A DNA stretch of 36,790 nt, taken from Methanosphaera sp. GTDB lineage: Archaea > Methanobacteriota > Methanobacteria > Methanobacteriales > Methanobacteriaceae. Under the pieces are notes generated by a model. The model saw only the letters and a list, made by a program, of their open reading frames with translations. It searched no databases and was not told the origin of the DNA. Made by a program: the position numbers and the translations under genes. The stretch spans positions 1 through 36,790 of the forward strand of contig JAJQHG010000075.1 in assembly GCA_021199865.1 (NCBI GenBank). The letters run 5' to 3'. Shown here piece by piece: positions 1 to 8,575 of this stretch; positions within the stretch are counted from its first letter, which is position 1; each line of letters opens with the position of its first letter.

Positions 1-1
1 C

Positions 2-1258
2 TTCATTAAGGAGAATGCATTTTGGTTAGATGATTATGCTATGTATATGACCTTAAAATCTTTAAACGATGGCAAACCTTGGTGTGAATGGGATAAAAAA
101 TACGCTCTTAGAAATACTAATAGCATAAAGGCTATTAAGACTAAGTTCGCTGATGAGATTGAATTTTATAAGTTCGTTCAATATAAATTCTATGAACAAT
201 GGTTTGAATTAAAAAAATATGCCAATGATAAAGGCATTGAGATTATTGGAGATATTCCTATATATGTTGCCTATGATAGTGCCGATGTTTGGTCTAAACC
301 TGAACTATTCCGTCTAAACAAAGATGGCTCACCTATAGATGTTGCTGGTTGTCCTCCCGATGTTTTCTCACCAAAGGGACAGCTTTGGGGGAATCCTATA
401 TATAATTGGAGCGTTCATAAGAAGAATAACTATTCATGGTGGGTATCTAGGATACAACACGCTTCTAAGATATATGATATAGTTAGAATAGACCACTTTA
501 GAGGTTTTGAAAGTTACTATACTATACCTTTTGGTTCTAAAGATGCTGTAGTGGGTAAGTGGTGTAAAGGGCCAGATTATGAACTATTCCAAACTCTTGA
601 AAGTAAGCTTGGTAAGTTGAACATTATAGCCGAGGATTTAGGTTTTATTACTCCTGAAGTTCAACTATTGTTAGATAAGACTGGTTTCCCTGGTATGAAA
701 GTTATTCAATTCGCTTTTGATAATCCTCAGAATCAATATTTACCACATAACTATGTATCTAGTAATTGTATAGCCTATACTGGTACTCATGACAATGATA
801 CTCTTAAAGGTTGGGTGTACTCTCAAAATAAAAAGACTATCAAGTTTTGTAAGAAGTATCTAAAGGTTAAGAAGAAAAAGCATCTAGTAGATGCTTTGAT
901 TGAACTAACATGGTCTAGTGTCGCAAACATATGCGTTGCTCAGATTCAAGACTTTTTAGACGTTGGCAGTGAGGGTAGAATGAATACTCCATCAACTTTA
1001 GGTGATAATTGGCAGTTTAGAACTAAAAAATCAGATTTTACTAATGAACTATCTGAAAAGATATATGCTCTAAATGAAATGTATAATCGTCTTGAACTTC
1101 CAATCGAGCAAGTTGAACAAGACGCTACTACTAATGATGTGGTTTCAACACCTATAAATAACGCTTTAAAGGAACTTACAGATGAAATATCAGCCGTTGA
1201 AGTTCCTAAAGATATATTAAAAAACGAAGTTTTAAAGGAGGACATTCCCAATGAATAA
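2..1258 (+). CDS. malQ: 4-alpha-glucanotransferase (amylomaltase), 5' end missing
   Basis: Disproportionating enzyme that moves 4-alpha-glucan segments between maltodextrins in the cytoplasm (GH77). The frame is open from base 2 and already reads as MalQ (ENAFWLDDYAM), so the gene is cut by the window edge; the ATG at 41 is internal. Visible catalytic blocks are IVRIDHFRGFESYY (nucleophile Asp), IIAEDLGF (acid/base Glu) and YTGTHDNDTLKGW (transition-state Asp). The family normally ends soon after the NWQFR block. Here about 55 extra residues follow (from roughly NRLELPIEQ), acidic and low in complexity. The stop overlaps the glgP start by 8 bases (ATGAATAA), indicating translational coupling in a glycogen or maltodextrin operon. 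Identification is firm; the tail's role is unknown. Confidence 0.95.
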   Translation, partial: FIKENAFWLDDYAMYMTLKSLNDGKPWCEWDKKYALRNTNSIKAIKTKFADEIEFYKFVQYKFYEQWFELKKYANDKGIEIIGDIPIYVAYDSADVWSKPELFRLNKDGSPIDVAGCPPDVFSPKGQLWGNPIYNWSVHKKNNYSWWVSRIQHASKIYDIVRIDHFRGFESYYTIPFGSKDAVVGKWCKGPDYELFQTLESKLGKLNIIAEDLGFITPEVQLLLDKTGFPGMKVIQFAFDNPQNQYLPHNYVSSNCIAYTGTHDNDTLKGWVYSQNKKTIKFCKKYLKVKKKKHLVDALIELTWSSVANICVAQIQDFLDVGSEGRMNTPSTLGDNWQFRTKKSDFTNELSEKIYALNEMYNRLELPIEQVEQDATTNDVVSTPINNALKELTDEISAVEVPKDILKNEVLKEDIPNE

Positions 1259-3599
1259 GGAAGTTTTTAAAGAACACTTTAAAGAGAATCTTGGTAAGGA
1301 AGTTTCTAATTCTACACCACAAGAGATTCATAATGCTTTAGGTTTAACCGTTATGGACTATATCAAAAAGGATTGGAACAATAGTATCGAAAAGCATCTA
1401 TCTACTAGGCGTGCTTGTTACCTATCTATGGAGTTCCTAGTAGGTAGGGCAGTATATAACAATCTGTTATGTTTAGGCATCTACGATGAGGTTGAAGAGA
1501 TATTCAACTCTATGGGAACATCATTAGCAGTGCTAGAGGAAATAGAAGACTCTGCACTAGGTAATGGTGGTCTAGGACGTCTTGCCGCTTGTTTTTTAGA
1601 TAGTGCATCTACTCTATCTTTGCCACTAGATGGCTATGGTATTAGGTATAAGTACGGTCTATTTAAGCAATCTATAGTAGATGGTTTTCAATGTGAAGAG
1701 GCTGATAATTGGACAAGGTATGGTGACCCTTGGAGCATTAGAAAAGACGTTGATAGCGTAGAAATTCACTATGCCGACCAAACTGTAATAGCTGTACCTT
1801 ATGATATGCCTATCGTATCATATAAGGGTGCTAACGTTGGAACTCTTAGACTATGGCAAGCTGAACCTGTAAATGAGTTCGATTTTAATACCTTTAACAA
1901 TCAAAACTACCTAGAGGCATCTAAGGAAAAAACCTTTGCAGAAGATATCTCAAGGGTACTATATCCAAACGATGACACTAGAGAAGGTAAGAAGTTAAGG
2001 CTAAAACAACAGTATTTCTTTAGTAGTGCATCATTAACCGATATCTTAAAGAAACATAAGGCTAGATTCGGTACTGTTGAAAATCTTGCAGATTATGTTA
2101 CTATTCAATTGAACGATACTCACCCAGTAATCTCTGTGCCAGAGTTGATTAGACAACTTATGGACTATGAGGATATGTCTTTTGAACAATCTTTTGAGAT
2201 TGCTAGAAAGGTATTTAACTATACTAACCATACCATTATGCCCGAAGCACTTGAAAAATGGGAATGTTCTTTAGTTGAGGAACTCCTACCTAGAGTCTTT
2301 GAAGTTATTATACAACTTAATGAAAAGTTTATATCTGATATGTACGTTAAGAATGTCGACAAGTCTACTATCGATAGAATTAAGTTGATTCAAGGAAACT
2401 TAGTTCATATGGCTAACATTGCTACGTACTGTTCTAGTTACGTGAACGGTGTAGCAGAGATTCATACACAAATCTTAAAAGATGTTACCCTTGCAGATTG
2501 GTACAGAATCTATCCTGAACGTTTCCAAAATAAGACTAATGGAATTACTCAAAGAAGATGGTTAGCACTCTGCAATAGAGAACTATCTGCATTATTGACT
2601 GAGAAACTTGGCTCTGATAGTTGGGTATCTAACCTTGATGAACTAAAGAAACTAATTCCACTTAAAGATGATGAGGAAACTATAAGCAGATATATAGATA
2701 TTAAAGATACTAAGAAGAAACAACTTGCAGACTATATCTGCCAAAAAGAGAATATTAAAATCAATCCAAGTACTATATTCGATATTCAAATTAAGAGGTT
2801 ACATGAGTATAAAAGACAACTTCTTAATGCATTCTCTATACTATATATATACTTTGGTATTAAAGATGGCTCTATTAAAGATTTTACTCCTACAACGTTT
2901 ATCTTTGGAGCAAAGTCTGCCCCTGGGTATAGACGTGCTAAAGGTATAATAAAGTATATTAATGAGATAGGCAAGCTAATTGAAAATGATAAGGAAGTTT
3001 GCGACTTAATTAAAGTAGTGTTTGTATCTAACTATAACGTATCCTATGCCGAGAAGTTAGTTGCAGGTGCAGATGTATCTGAGCAGATATCTACAGCGGG
3101 TACAGAGGCATCTGGTACTGGTAATATGAAGTTGATGTTAAACGGTGCAGTAACTCTAGGAACTTATGACGGTGCTAATATTGAGATAGTTCAAGAGGCT
3201 GGAGAAGAAAACAACTATATCTTTGGTGCTAGGGTAGAAGAATTAAATAAGATTATGCCTAACTACGACAGCAGAAAAATCTATGCGGAAAATAAGAAGA
3301 TTCAAAGGGTAGTATCTACCTTAATAGATGGCACTGTTTCTGATGGTGGTACTGGCATATTTAGAGAACTTTACTTCTCATTACTAGACGGTGCTAGTTG
3401 GCACTCACCTGATAACTACTATGTGCTCGGTGACTTAGAAAGTTACGTTCAAGCTAAGCTAAGAGTTAATCAAGATTATAAAAACAGAAGAGAATTCGCT
3501 AAAAAGTGCTTTATGAATACTTGTAATGCTGGAAAGTTTTCTTCCGATAGAACTATTAAAGACTATGCCGAGAACATTTGGCATATCAAAGAAGTATAA
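1251..3599 (+). CDS. glgP: Glycogen/maltodextrin phosphorylase
   Basis: PLP-dependent GT35 enzyme that releases glucose-1-phosphate from alpha-1,4-glucans; 782 residues, normal for short bacterial forms. N-terminal blocks include YLSMEFLVGR and LGNGGLGRLAACFLDS. The PLP site EASGTGNMKLMLNG carries the Schiff-base lysine at about residue 627, followed by GTYDGANIEI. The start at 1251 has AAAGGAGG at 1235-1242 and overlaps malQ by 8 bases. Pairing with MalQ is the standard arrangement: MalQ lengthens short dextrins and GlgP phosphorolyses them. Substrate preference (glycogen versus maltodextrin) cannot be read from sequence. Confidence 0.96.
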   Translation: MNKEVFKEHFKENLGKEVSNSTPQEIHNALGLTVMDYIKKDWNNSIEKHLSTRRACYLSMEFLVGRAVYNNLLCLGIYDEVEEIFNSMGTSLAVLEEIEDSALGNGGLGRLAACFLDSASTLSLPLDGYGIRYKYGLFKQSIVDGFQCEEADNWTRYGDPWSIRKDVDSVEIHYADQTVIAVPYDMPIVSYKGANVGTLRLWQAEPVNEFDFNTFNNQNYLEASKEKTFAEDISRVLYPNDDTREGKKLRLKQQYFFSSASLTDILKKHKARFGTVENLADYVTIQLNDTHPVISVPELIRQLMDYEDMSFEQSFEIARKVFNYTNHTIMPEALEKWECSLVEELLPRVFEVIIQLNEKFISDMYVKNVDKSTIDRIKLIQGNLVHMANIATYCSSYVNGVAEIHTQILKDVTLADWYRIYPERFQNKTNGITQRRWLALCNRELSALLTEKLGSDSWVSNLDELKKLIPLKDDEETISRYIDIKDTKKKQLADYICQKENIKINPSTIFDIQIKRLHEYKRQLLNAFSILYIYFGIKDGSIKDFTPTTFIFGAKSAPGYRRAKGIIKYINEIGKLIENDKEVCDLIKVVFVSNYNVSYAEKLVAGADVSEQISTAGTEASGTGNMKLMLNGAVTLGTYDGANIEIVQEAGEENNYIFGARVEELNKIMPNYDSRKIYAENKKIQRVVSTLIDGTVSDGGTGIFRELYFSLLDGASWHSPDNYYVLGDLESYVQAKLRVNQDYKNRREFAKKCFMNTCNAGKFSSDRTIKDYAENIWHIKEV

Positions 3600-3614
3600 G
3601 AGATATAATTAAAA

Positions 3615-3642
3615 ATGCAGATATCTATTAAGATATCTGCAT
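3615..3642. terminator. Shared hairpin terminator between convergent glgP and the small lipoprotein gene
   Basis: A perfect 12-bp stem, ATGCAGATATCT / AGATATCTGCAT, with a 4-base loop (3627-3630). On the minus strand it is followed by TTTTTAATT, a good intrinsic terminator for the gene ending at 3673. On the plus strand the following T-run is weak, so glgP termination here is less certain. Confidence 0.75.
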
Positions 3643-3672
3643 CTATGTATTAAAACTAAATTAATATACTAC

Positions 3673-4056
3673 CTACCATAGTATAAAATCGTCATCGGTA
3701 TCACGAGTATCTCTATCCCAATCTCCATAGTAGAACTCATCATCTTCGGCATCAGAGTCATAGAATAGTTCTCCATCATCGTTTTTAAAGTAAGATTTAC
3801 TCTTAATAGACGATTTTTTCTTATTATCTGTACTAGAATCATCATCTTCTGAATCAAGTTGAGCGGTTGCATCTTGAGATGATACTAAAGCGTTAGCATT
3901 AAGAACGTTAATTAATTGAGCAGTTGAATTAATATCACAACTAATAACACCAGCGAATAGTATAGCACCAGTTCCAACTATTAATGGTAGTGAGGATTTT
4001 TTGGTCATATCGTTAGTGTTGATACTCTCTGTCTTGTTGTTTTTTGAACTGTTCAT
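3673..4056 (-). CDS. Small putative lipoprotein with acidic tail (unknown function)
   Basis: A 127-residue protein I do not recognise. A hydrophobic stretch (about residues 23-39) ends in V-I-S-C with Cys at 40, which fits a lipobox, so it may be a surface lipoprotein. If so, the n-region is unusually long (about 20 residues containing two Lys pairs), and an internal Met at 17 would give a more typical signal peptide. The start at 4056 is supported by AGGAGG a few bases upstream. The mature part is Ser/Asp/Glu-rich and ends in a Tyr/Trp/Asp-rich acidic segment (FYYGDWDRD). It is monocistronic, with its own promoter and terminator. A single-pass membrane protein is the alternative. Confidence 0.6.
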   Translation of the reverse strand: MNSSKNNKTESINTNDMTKKSSLPLIVGTGAILFAGVISCDINSTAQLINVLNANALVSSQDATAQLDSEDDDSSTDNKKKSSIKSKSYFKNDDGELFYDSDAEDDEFYYGDWDRDTRDTDDDFILW

Positions 4057-4114
4057 AATTAAGAACCTCCTAAGTTCATTACTTTTATCTATGTATTACC
4101 TTTCTTCAATTAAT

Positions 4115-4143
4115 ATACTATCATACTAAAATGGAAATGTCAA
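4115..4143 (-). promoter_or_regulatory. Sigma-A type promoter for the small lipoprotein gene
   Basis: On the minus strand, -35 TTGACA (4143-4138), 17-base spacer, -10 TAGTAT (4120-4115), about 58 bases upstream of the ATG at 4056. Confidence 0.65.
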
Positions 4144-4150
4144 GTAACTT

Positions 4151-4552
4151 TCATGTTAAATTCGTGAAAATATGGGGAAATAGTTCTTTAAGTGAGTGAA
4201 TTTTAGTAATATTGCCATCGTATAGCACTATTTTGAAGTTAGAGTCACAAAATTCAGTCATAACTTGAATACAAGCTCCACATGGATAACAATACTCTGT
4301 TACTTTTTGGATATCGAAACCACCCACTACACATATGGCAGAAAGATTCTTATAGCCCTCAGATATTGCTTTAAAGATTGCAGTGCGTTCTGCACACATA
4401 GTTAATGAGTATGATGCATTTTCTATATTGCAACCGTTAAATATCTTTCCATCGGTTGTGAGTAGACTTGCTCCTACGTAGAATTTTGAATATGGTACAT
4501 ATGCTAATTTTCTAATTGCTAATGCATTATCTATTAACTTTTGATATTCCAT
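4151..4552 (-). CDS. cdd: Cytidine deaminase
   Basis: Zinc enzyme of pyrimidine salvage converting (deoxy)cytidine to (deoxy)uridine; 133 residues, the usual length of the small tetrameric class. Zinc and catalytic motifs are CAERTAIFKA (Cys53, catalytic Glu55) and PCGAC (Cys91, Cys94). The frame extends upstream to 4645, but I place the start at 4552. There the ATG follows GGAGG by 7 bases and MEYQKLIDNA matches the family's N-terminus; the upstream extension is hydrophobic AT-rich translation with no family counterpart. It stands alone between two minus-strand units. Confidence 0.93.
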   Translation of the reverse strand: MEYQKLIDNALAIRKLAYVPYSKFYVGASLLTTDGKIFNGCNIENASYSLTMCAERTAIFKAISEGYKNLSAICVVGGFDIQKVTEYCYPCGACIQVMTEFCDSNFKIVLYDGNITKIHSLKELFPHIFTNLT

Positions 4553-4753
4553 ATAGTTACCTCCAGTATACTGTATAATATTATAATACACTATTAACAT
4601 TAAAATTATCTTAAAAAATCTTAGGTTTAAAAAAAATATTTTCACTAACTCAATTGATAGTTATAATGAAAGGAAAGTCGGATTCTAATTCACACTTAAA
4701 TTGCAGTCAGCATGAGTATTAAAAGTTATTTAGAAAATTACTTATTAAGAAAT

Positions 4754-4783
4754 ATCGGGAATAGTAGAAGAACTATTCCCGAT
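4754..4783 (-). terminator. Terminator of the trp operon
   Basis: A 12-bp perfect stem ATCGGGAATAGT / ACTATTCCCGAT around a 6-base loop, about 25 bases after the trpA stop on the minus strand. It is followed by a modest T-rich stretch (ATTTCTT). Confidence 0.75.
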
Positions 4784-4808
4784 GGTATATTAACAGATTC
4801 TATAGAAA

Positions 4809-5585
4809 CTAATCAGTAATAGCCATTTTAACAGCCTTTACGAAATCGCTAACGTAAGGAATACTATCCTTGCCGTGTTGAGCAACTATGTTTACTATTG
4901 CACTACCTATGATAACACCATCAGCATATTGAGCCATTTCTTTAGCCTGTTCTGGTGTAGATACTCCAAAGCCTATAGCACATGGAATATCTTTAGTCTG
5001 CTTAACTAGATTAACCATCTCACCAACGTTAGTAGTAATTTTATTTCTCATACCAGTAACTCCCATAGATGATACACAGTAGATAAATCCAGTAGCTTCA
5101 GAAACTATCATCTTAATTCTATCGTGTGAAGTTGGAGCTATTAGGGATATCATACTTATACCATAACTTTCAAAGATGTCACTCATCTCGTGTTTTTCCT
5201 CGAAAGGAACTTCAGGAATTATTACTGCACATACATCACAAGCGACGCATTCTTTAGCAAAGTTTTCAATTCCAAAGTTAAACACAGGATTAGCATAGGT
5301 CATAAACGCTAATGGAATAGTCAAGCCATTAGTACGAGCGTGTTTAACCATCTCGATAATCTTGCTTGGAGTAGTACCTAACTTTAAGGCTCTTTCACTA
5401 GCATCTTGAATTACTGGGCCTTCGGCAGTAGGGTCAGAGAAAGGTATACCTATCTCTATTAAATCCGCACCATTTTCTTGTATAGCAAATAGTAAACTTT
5501 CAGTCAAATCAAGACCAAAATCACCTGCGGTTACGAACGGAATAAATGCCTTTCCATGATTAAAAACATCTTGAACGTTACTCAT
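4809..5585 (-). CDS. trpA: Tryptophan synthase alpha chain
   Basis: Cleaves indole-3-glycerol phosphate to indole and glyceraldehyde-3-phosphate, and passes indole to TrpB. At 258 residues it is a typical TIM barrel. The catalytic Glu lies in LIEIGIPFSDP (Glu44). The second acid, Asp60 in the E. coli enzyme, is Glu55 here (TAEGP), a conservative change that from memory is common in Clostridia. Phosphate-binding loops AIGFGVSTPEQ and GVIIGSAIV are present. The start overlaps the trpB stop by 8 bases (ATGAGTAA), so the two subunits are translationally coupled. Last gene of the trp operon. Confidence 0.97.
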   Translation of the reverse strand: MSNVQDVFNHGKAFIPFVTAGDFGLDLTESLLFAIQENGADLIEIGIPFSDPTAEGPVIQDASERALKLGTTPSKIIEMVKHARTNGLTIPLAFMTYANPVFNFGIENFAKECVACDVCAVIIPEVPFEEKHEMSDIFESYGISMISLIAPTSHDRIKMIVSEATGFIYCVSSMGVTGMRNKITTNVGEMVNLVKQTKDIPCAIGFGVSTPEQAKEMAQYADGVIIGSAIVNIVAQHGKDSIPYVSDFVKAVKMAITD

Positions 5586-6771
5586 ATAAATCTTCCCCCT
5601 TGTATCTAGCTATAGCCGCAACGTCCTTGTCGCCACGTCCCGATAGGTTTACTACTATAATCTTATCCTTATCTAAAGTTGGAGCAAGTTTCATAGCGTA
5701 AGCTACAGCGTGTGAGGACTCTATGGCTGGAATAATTCCTTCCATTCTTGATAGGTATTCAAAAGCATTAACAGCCTCATCATCTGTGATAGCTACATAC
5801 TCAGCTCTACCAATATCCTTTAGGTATGAATGTTCTGGCCCTACCCCTGGGTAGTCTAAACCAGCAGATATTGAATATACTGGTGCTATTTGACCATTCT
5901 CATCTTGACAGAAATAAGACTTCATACCATGAAAGATACCTACTCTACCAGTAGACATGGTAGCAGCAGTTAAATCGGTATCTATACCTTTACCAGCAGC
6001 TTCACAGCCTATTAAACGTACAGATGTATCTTCAATAAAGTTATAGAAAGCTCCCATAGCGTTAGAACCGCCACCCACACAAGCCATGACTACATCTGGA
6101 AGTCTGCCTTCTTTTTCCATCATTTGTTGTTTAATTTCTTTACTAATAACACTTTGAAAATCTCTAACTATGGTTGGAAATGGATATGGCCCCATAGTAG
6201 AACCTATTAAGTAGTGAGTATCTTCTACACGACTAGCCCAATCACGCATTGCAGAGTTTACAGCATCTTTAAGAGTTCTAGTGCCATCTTTAATAGAGTT
6301 TACTTTTGCACCTAAAAGTTTCATTCTGTAAACGTTCAATGCTTGACGTTTAGTATCTTCTTCGCCCATAAATATTTCACATTCCATGCCAAACAATGCA
6401 GCTATGGTAGCAGTAGCAACTCCATGTTGACCCGCACCAGTTTCAGCGATTAGTCTAGTTTTGCCCATCTTTTTAGCCAATAGTGCTTGACCTAGAACGT
6501 TATTCAACTTATGTGAACCTGTATGGTTTAAATCTTCACGTTTTAGATATATCTTAGCACCACCAAGATTTTTAGTCATATTTTCGGCATAGTATAGCAA
6601 AGATGGTCTATTAGCATAGTTATTTAATAAATCAGTCAGTTCTGCATTAAATTGAGGGTCATCTTTGTACTTATTGTAAGCACTTTCAAGTTCTATTATG
6701 GCGTTCATTAGAGTTTCTGGAACGTACTGTCCGCCATGTATACCAAATCTACTTTTTGGATTTGACATCAA
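5578..6771 (-). CDS. trpB: Tryptophan synthase beta chain
   Basis: PLP enzyme condensing indole with serine to give tryptophan; 397 residues, standard TrpB1 length. The PLP lysine is Lys88 in HTGSHKLNN, and the phosphate-binding loop is GGGSNAMG. The N-terminal FGIHGGQYVPETLM block is typical of the beta chain that works with TrpA. The start has AAAGGAAG about 10 bases upstream. A 69-base gap to trpF contains no gene. Confidence 0.97.
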   Translation of the reverse strand: MMSNPKSRFGIHGGQYVPETLMNAIIELESAYNKYKDDPQFNAELTDLLNNYANRPSLLYYAENMTKNLGGAKIYLKREDLNHTGSHKLNNVLGQALLAKKMGKTRLIAETGAGQHGVATATIAALFGMECEIFMGEEDTKRQALNVYRMKLLGAKVNSIKDGTRTLKDAVNSAMRDWASRVEDTHYLIGSTMGPYPFPTIVRDFQSVISKEIKQQMMEKEGRLPDVVMACVGGGSNAMGAFYNFIEDTSVRLIGCEAAGKGIDTDLTAATMSTGRVGIFHGMKSYFCQDENGQIAPVYSISAGLDYPGVGPEHSYLKDIGRAEYVAITDDEAVNAFEYLSRMEGIIPAIESSHAVAYAMKLAPTLDKDKIIVVNLSGRGDKDVAAIARYKGEDLYE

Positions 6772-6840
6772 AAAAACTTCCTTTCATAATATAAATTTAT
6801 CTTTCAATGGAAAAAGTTGTAGATTAATATTCTAGTATCT

Positions 6841-7455
6841 TTAACTTCTAACTTGCGATATAAACTCTTTAATCTTATCATAAGATTTATAGTCACCATC
6901 TTCAACACTAGAACTTACATCTACAGCGAATGGATTACAAATATCAATAGCCTTAGATACGTTTTCAGCAGATAATCCACCAGCTAAAAAGAATGGTTTA
7001 CTAATATTTGGAATTATAGACCAATCAAAGGTTAAACCGCTACCACCTACCATATTAGATACATAAGTATCCAATAGCAAGTAGTCACAAGGTAGAGTAT
7101 CTGCCTTTAAGATTTCCTCAGCAGATTGAACTCTAACGGCTTTAGTAATAGGTTTATCGACCTTAGATTTTAAATCCAAAATATAGTTAAAATCTTCATT
7201 GCCATGTAGTTGGACTACATCTATAACGTTCTCATGGCAAAGGTTAGATATATATTCAATGTCAGCATTTACAAAAACTCCCACTGCTTTGATATTACTA
7301 TCTAAATTAGATTTTAGCCTTTTAGCCTTATCGAAAGTAATATTCCTCTTGCTTTTTGGAAATCCTAGGATAAAACCAATATAGTCTGGTTTTAGTTCAT
7401 TGCAATATTGAATATCTTCAACCCTAGATAGTCCACAGATTTTAATCTTTGCCAT
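6841..7455 (-). CDS. trpF: Phosphoribosylanthranilate isomerase
   Basis: Isomerises N-(5'-phosphoribosyl)anthranilate to CdRP; 204-residue TIM barrel. The signature KICGL at the N-terminus carries the catalytic Cys7. Other blocks are VQLHGNED, a LLLDTYV segment with the catalytic Asp, GGSGLTFDW and the phosphate loop LAGGLSAENV. It follows trpC with a single intervening base, as expected in a compact trp operon. Confidence 0.96.
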   Translation of the reverse strand: MAKIKICGLSRVEDIQYCNELKPDYIGFILGFPKSKRNITFDKAKRLKSNLDSNIKAVGVFVNADIEYISNLCHENVIDVVQLHGNEDFNYILDLKSKVDKPITKAVRVQSAEEILKADTLPCDYLLLDTYVSNMVGGSGLTFDWSIIPNISKPFFLAGGLSAENVSKAIDICNPFAVDVSSSVEDGDYKSYDKIKEFISQVRS

Positions 7456-7456
7456 A

Positions 7457-8245
7457 TTAGGATATTCCTTTCAACTGATTTAAACATTCTTTCTTATTCT
7501 TAGAACGCATCAAAGTTTCACCAATGAGTACAGCATTTACTCTATTATCTCTCAGTTTAGATATATCTACAGCAGTCTTAATACCACTTTCTGCTACAAA
7601 GATGATATCGTTTGGAACTTGCTTTCTTAAAGCTATGGAATTATTTATATCCACTTCAAAAGTTTTTAAGTTTCTGTTATTTACTCCGATAACTCTAGCA
7701 CCACCATTTAAAGCAGATTTAACTTCTTCACTGTCATGAGCCTCTACTAGAGCAGTTAGACCTAAACTATCGCATATGGATATATACTTTTTAATAGTAG
7801 ATGTATCTAGCAACGAACAGATTAATAATACAGCTTTTGCACCGACCGTATGAGCCTCATAAATCATGTATTCGTCTATAGTGAAATCTTTTCGTATAGT
7901 TGGAATGTTTACAACCTCGTTAATCTCTTTTAGATACTTAATATCACCTTTAAAATACTCAGGTTCAGTGAGTACAGATATACAATCTGCACCCACCTCT
8001 TGATATTCCTTAGCTATCTCAATATATGGAAAGTCTTTAGCTATCTCGCCTTTAGAGGGTGATGCCTTTTTAACTTCACATATAAAGGCAACATCATTCA
8101 ATTTGTTGAGTGCTTTTTCAAACTCAAAACTAGATTTTGGTAGCGATAGTGCTTTTGATTTCATCTCATCTATAGAGATATTTTTTTTACACTCTGCGAC
8201 ACGTTTTCTTGTGCAATCCGCAAGAGTATCTAAAATATTAGCCAT
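7457..8245 (-). CDS. trpC: Indole-3-glycerol phosphate synthase
   Basis: Closes the indole ring (CdRP to indole-3-glycerol phosphate); 262 residues. Recognised from FICEVKKASPSKG (catalytic Lys), DCISVLTEPEYF, GVNNRNLKTF and VAESGI. Its ATG shares one base with the stop of the preceding 99-residue ORF (TAATG), so translation is coupled to that unusual gene rather than directly to trpD. Confidence 0.96.
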   Translation of the reverse strand: MANILDTLADCTRKRVAECKKNISIDEMKSKALSLPKSSFEFEKALNKLNDVAFICEVKKASPSKGEIAKDFPYIEIAKEYQEVGADCISVLTEPEYFKGDIKYLKEINEVVNIPTIRKDFTIDEYMIYEAHTVGAKAVLLICSLLDTSTIKKYISICDSLGLTALVEAHDSEEVKSALNGGARVIGVNNRNLKTFEVDINNSIALRKQVPNDIIFVAESGIKTAVDISKLRDNRVNAVLIGETLMRSKNKKECLNQLKGIS

Positions 8246-8544
8246 TATTCTTCTTCCTCGGCAGTTTCTTCTTCAAGAAAGTCTATATCTTCTGTAGTTT
8301 CCATAGGATTTTCTTTCTTAGTATTTTTTATATTGTCTAGTTCATCAGTTAAGTTTTCTAGTTCGTCAGTTAAATCTTCAAGTTCTTCGGTAATGTTGTT
8401 TAAATCATCTTTGATAGTATTTAGCTTATTTTGAATCTTTCTTTTAACACTAGTGTTATTACTCTTAATGTAATATATAGTCGCACATAGATTAAATACA
8501 GTTAATACAAAAGTAACTATCTTAATTAAAGTTTTCTTATCCAT
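8245..8544 (-). CDS. Membrane-anchored coiled-coil microprotein inside the trp operon (unknown function)
   Basis: A 99-residue protein of unknown function between trpD and trpC. It has three visible parts. A short basic N-terminus leads into one membrane helix (about residues 7-27, IKIVTFVLTVFNLCATIYYI). A heptad-like coiled coil follows, rich in Leu/Asp/Glu/Asn, with repeated L-x-x-L-x-D/N-E-L units (about residues 35-75). The tail is strongly acidic (EEETAEEEE). It has a strong AGGAGGA ribosome-binding site, sits 31 bases after trpD and overlaps trpC by one base, so it is genuinely part of the operon. Predicted topology is a cytoplasmic coiled coil tethered to the membrane. No known tryptophan enzyme or transporter resembles it. 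Confidence 0.75.
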   Translation of the reverse strand: MDKKTLIKIVTFVLTVFNLCATIYYIKSNNTSVKRKIQNKLNTIKDDLNNITEELEDLTDELENLTDELDNIKNTKKENPMETTEDIDFLEEETAEEEE

Positions 8545-8575
8545 AAAAAATTCCTCCTAGATTATTCTAACATCA

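Noticed and set aside
4656..4740. Tiny ORF on the plus strand between cdd and the trp terminator (about 18 codons)
   Set aside because: It has no ribosome-binding site, promoter or conserved feature, and is too short to support.
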